NCBI GenBank assembly: GCA_023394015.1
Contig: JAEXBL010000133.1
Location: 1 to 13,648 of the forward strand
Direction of reading: 5' to 3'
Source of the DNA: Pseudomonadota bacterium
Lineage (GTDB): Bacteria; Pseudomonadota; Gammaproteobacteria; Burkholderiales; Burkholderiaceae_C
Length of the DNA stretch: 13,648 bases
Within the stretch, counting starts at the first letter, position 1. Every line of letters starts with the position of its first letter. Shown here one piece after another: positions 12,060-13,648 of the stretch. A program made the position numbers and the translations under genes. The notes beneath the pieces are model-generated. The model had not been told where the DNA came from, made no database searches, and was given only the letters and a program-made list of their open reading frames with translations.

Positions 12060-13442
12060 ATGCAAGACCATTCAGAAGCCCTGCCGGGCTTTTCTTATTC
12101 GCGCGCCTTTTTCGAGGAACTGGTGGACACCGCGCTGGCCCATGCCAAGAAGCTGGGTGCCAGCGACGCGGGCGCCGAGGCGTCCGAGGGCGCAGGCCTT
12201 TCCGTGAGCGTGCGCAAGGGCGAGCTGGAGACGGTGGAGCGCAACCGCGACAAGTCGCTGGGCGTCACGGTCTACGTCGGCCGCCGGCGCGGCAATGCCG
12301 CGACCTCCGACTTCTCGCGCGCTGCCATCGAGCAGACGGTGCAGGCCGCCTACGACATCGCCCGCTTCACCGCCGAAGACCCGGCGGCCGGCCTGCCCGA
12401 CACGGCCGACGTGGCCCCCGCCAGCGAGCAGCGCGAGCTGGACCTGTTCCACCCCTGGCCCATCACCAGCGAGCAGGCGGCCGAGATGGCGCTGGCCTGC
12501 GAGCGCGCCGCCTTCGCGGTGGACAAGCGCATCGGCAACAGCGAAGGCGCCGGCGTGTCGGCGCAGCAAAGCCATTTCTTCAGCGCCCACACGCACGGCT
12601 TTCGCGGCGGTTATGCCAGCTCGCGCCACAGCCTGTCGGTGGCGCCCATTGCCAAGCTGCCGGGCAAGGGCGGCGACATGCAGCGCGACTACTGGTACAG
12701 CTCGCAGCGCCGGCCCGAGGACCTGGCGGCGCCCGAGGCCGTGGGCCGCTACGCCGCCGAGCGCGCGCTGAGCCGCCTGCACAGCCGCAAGATCGGCACG
12801 CGCCAGTGCCCGGTGTTGTTCGAGTCGCCCCTGTCCGCCGGCCTGCTGGGCAGCCTGACGCAGGCGCTCAGCGGCGGCGCGCTCTACCGCAAGACCTCGT
12901 TCCTGGTCGACTCGCTGGGCCAGCCGGTGTTTCCCGGGCACATCGACGTGGTGGAAGACCCGTTCATCCCCGGCGGCAAGGGCTCGTCGCCATTCGACAA
13001 CGAAGGCGTGCGCGTGCAGGCGCGCAAGGTGGTCGATGCGGGGCGGGTGGCCGGCTACTTTCTCAGCAGCTACTCGGCCCGCAAGCTGGGGATGAAGACC
13101 ACCGGCAACGCCGGCGGCTCGCACAACCTCACGCTCAGCTCGCGCTTCACGCGTGCGGGCGACGACCTGGACGAGATGCTGCGCAAGCTGGGCACCGGCC
13201 TGTTCGTGATCGAGCTGATGGGCCAGGGCGTGAACTACGTCACCGGCGACTACTCGCGCGGCGCCAGCGGCTTCTGGGTGGAAAACGGCCGCATCGCCTA
13301 CCCGGTGCAGGAGATCACCATCGCCGGCAACCTGCGCGACATGTTCAGGGGCATTCAGGCCGTGGGCGCCGATGCCTACACCTTCGGCGCCAAGACCGTC
13401 GGCTCGGTGCTGGTGGACCGGATGACGGTGGCGGGCAACTGA
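12060..13442 (+). CDS. tldE: Metalloprotease-related subunit TldE (PmbA)
   Basis: Protein of 460 residues of the TldD/PmbA family (E. coli PmbA about 450). TldE forms a heterodimeric protease with TldD; TldD carries the HExxxH zinc site, and none is seen here, as expected for TldE. The pair degrades unfolded peptides and, in E. coli, matures microcin B17 and affects CcdA. Visible segments: SVSVRKGELETVERNRDKSLG (48-68, conserved), YASSRHSLSVAPIAK (about 184-198), the core PVLFESPLSAGLLGSLTQALSG (about 253-274), and the C-terminal VENGRIAYPVQEITIAGNLRDM. The family end, FGAKTVGSVLVDRMTVAGN, is intact. No tldD lies in the window. ATG 12060 is preferred over 12045. Divergent from darP. Confidence 0.95.
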   Translation: MQDHSEALPGFSYSRAFFEELVDTALAHAKKLGASDAGAEASEGAGLSVSVRKGELETVERNRDKSLGVTVYVGRRRGNAATSDFSRAAIEQTVQAAYDIARFTAEDPAAGLPDTADVAPASEQRELDLFHPWPITSEQAAEMALACERAAFAVDKRIGNSEGAGVSAQQSHFFSAHTHGFRGGYASSRHSLSVAPIAKLPGKGGDMQRDYWYSSQRRPEDLAAPEAVGRYAAERALSRLHSRKIGTRQCPVLFESPLSAGLLGSLTQALSGGALYRKTSFLVDSLGQPVFPGHIDVVEDPFIPGGKGSSPFDNEGVRVQARKVVDAGRVAGYFLSSYSARKLGMKTTGNAGGSHNLTLSSRFTRAGDDLDEMLRKLGTGLFVIELMGQGVNYVTGDYSRGASGFWVENGRIAYPVQEITIAGNLRDMFRGIQAVGADAYTFGAKTVGSVLVDRMTVAGN

Positions 13443-13542
13443 GGGCGCGCCGGGCGGCCAGGCCCGTCCAGTGGAGTTGTCTGCCACAGCTTGAACCCGA
13501 CCCGCCTTCCGCTGTCGCGGGCACGGCTGGCTGAAGGGGCGG
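13443..13542. other. Intergenic region downstream of tldE
   Basis: 100 bp between tldE and the probable minus-strand gene end. It is GC-rich with only short imperfect inverted repeats. I see no convincing terminator with a T-run and no small gene. Confidence 0.3.
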
Positions 13543-13648
13543 TCAGGAGTTCAGGCTGCGGCGCTCGCGCTGCCCCCGCTGCGGCATGGCGCGCGGTTCG
13601 CGCGCGGGCATGGGTGGCTGCACACGCGGCGAGGGCGCGCCCATGGCC
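13543..13648 (-). CDS. Probable C-terminal tail of an unidentified gene (cut by window end)
   Basis: On the minus strand the frame ending at TGA (13545-13543) is open to the window edge for 34 residues, with nearly all third codon positions G or C, as in the real genes here. The residues are Pro/Arg-rich and look disordered (for example QPPMPAREPRAMPQRGQRER, then RSLNS at the end). This suits the low-complexity tail of a longer protein. It would be convergent with tldE. No domain is visible, so no function is offered; at this length the frame could be open by chance in such GC-rich DNA. Confidence 0.45.
   Translation of the reverse strand, partial: AMGAPSPRVQPPMPAREPRAMPQRGQRERRSLNS

Noticed and set aside
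12072..13487. 471-residue open frame on the minus strand opposite tldE
   Set aside because: It is antisense to a clearly recognised gene. Its composition (Ala, His, Arg, Val, Gly) is the typical shadow of GC3-rich DNA, and it has no domain.
1..13648. CRISPR array, tRNA or rRNA genes, insertion sequences, phage or defence genes
   Set aside because: No regularly spaced direct repeats, no cloverleaf-like segment, no transposase or integrase motifs and no toxin-antitoxin or nuclease pairs were found; nearly all the DNA is covered by housekeeping genes.

Overview
This window looks like chromosomal DNA from a GC-rich betaproteobacterium, most likely of the family Comamonadaceae (Acidovorax/Alicycliphilus/Ottowia-like). 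The reasons are very high GC at third codon positions, the protein sequences (YajQ, DarP, TldE, MurB, TrmJ), pairings usual for the order (trmJ-cysE; darP divergent from tldE), and intergenic hairpin repeats of a kind common in that family. The genus call is inference.

Layout. 1-798: 3' part of a LysR-type regulator. 953-2011: Tas-like aldo/keto reductase. 2031-2118: intergenic hairpin repeat, copy A. 2225-2716: Cys-tRNA(Pro) deacylase ybaK. 2826-3449: plsY, preceded by two small hairpins. 3488-4135 (-): exported retropepsin-like aspartic protease. 4185-4241: hairpin repeat, copy B. 4256-4741 (-): yajQ. 4785-5837: murB, divergent from yajQ. 5834-6307: uncharacterised gene overlapping the murB stop. 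6363-6560: 65-residue two-helix membrane protein. 6576-7838 (-): MFS transporter. 7968-8282 (-): ppnP. 8341-9156: trmJ. 9170-9940: cysE. 9967-10470: lipoprotein of atypical codon use. 10610-11203 (-): mogA. 11325-12017 (-): darP. 12060-13442: tldE/pmbA, divergent from darP. 13543-13648 (-): probable C-terminal tail of a further gene.

Function. The content is mostly housekeeping. It covers phospholipid synthesis (PlsY), peptidoglycan precursors (MurB), translation quality and tRNA modification (YbaK, TrmJ), ribosome assembly (DarP), cysteine synthesis (CysE), molybdenum cofactor (MogA), nucleoside salvage (PpnP) and peptide processing (TldE). Genes are short units in alternating directions. 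The only tight couplings are the 4-bp murB overlap and the 13-bp trmJ-cysE gap.

I found no tRNA, rRNA, CRISPR array, insertion sequence, phage gene or defence system. The less explained parts are small: the three-hairpin repeat found twice in the same orientation relative to transcription, a 12-pair hairpin ending four bases before the plsY start, the murB-coupled protein with an L7/L12-like sequence pattern, the atypical lipoprotein, and a shared start layout (a -10-like box 6-7 bases before ATG and no Shine-Dalgarno) at murB, trmJ and tldE.
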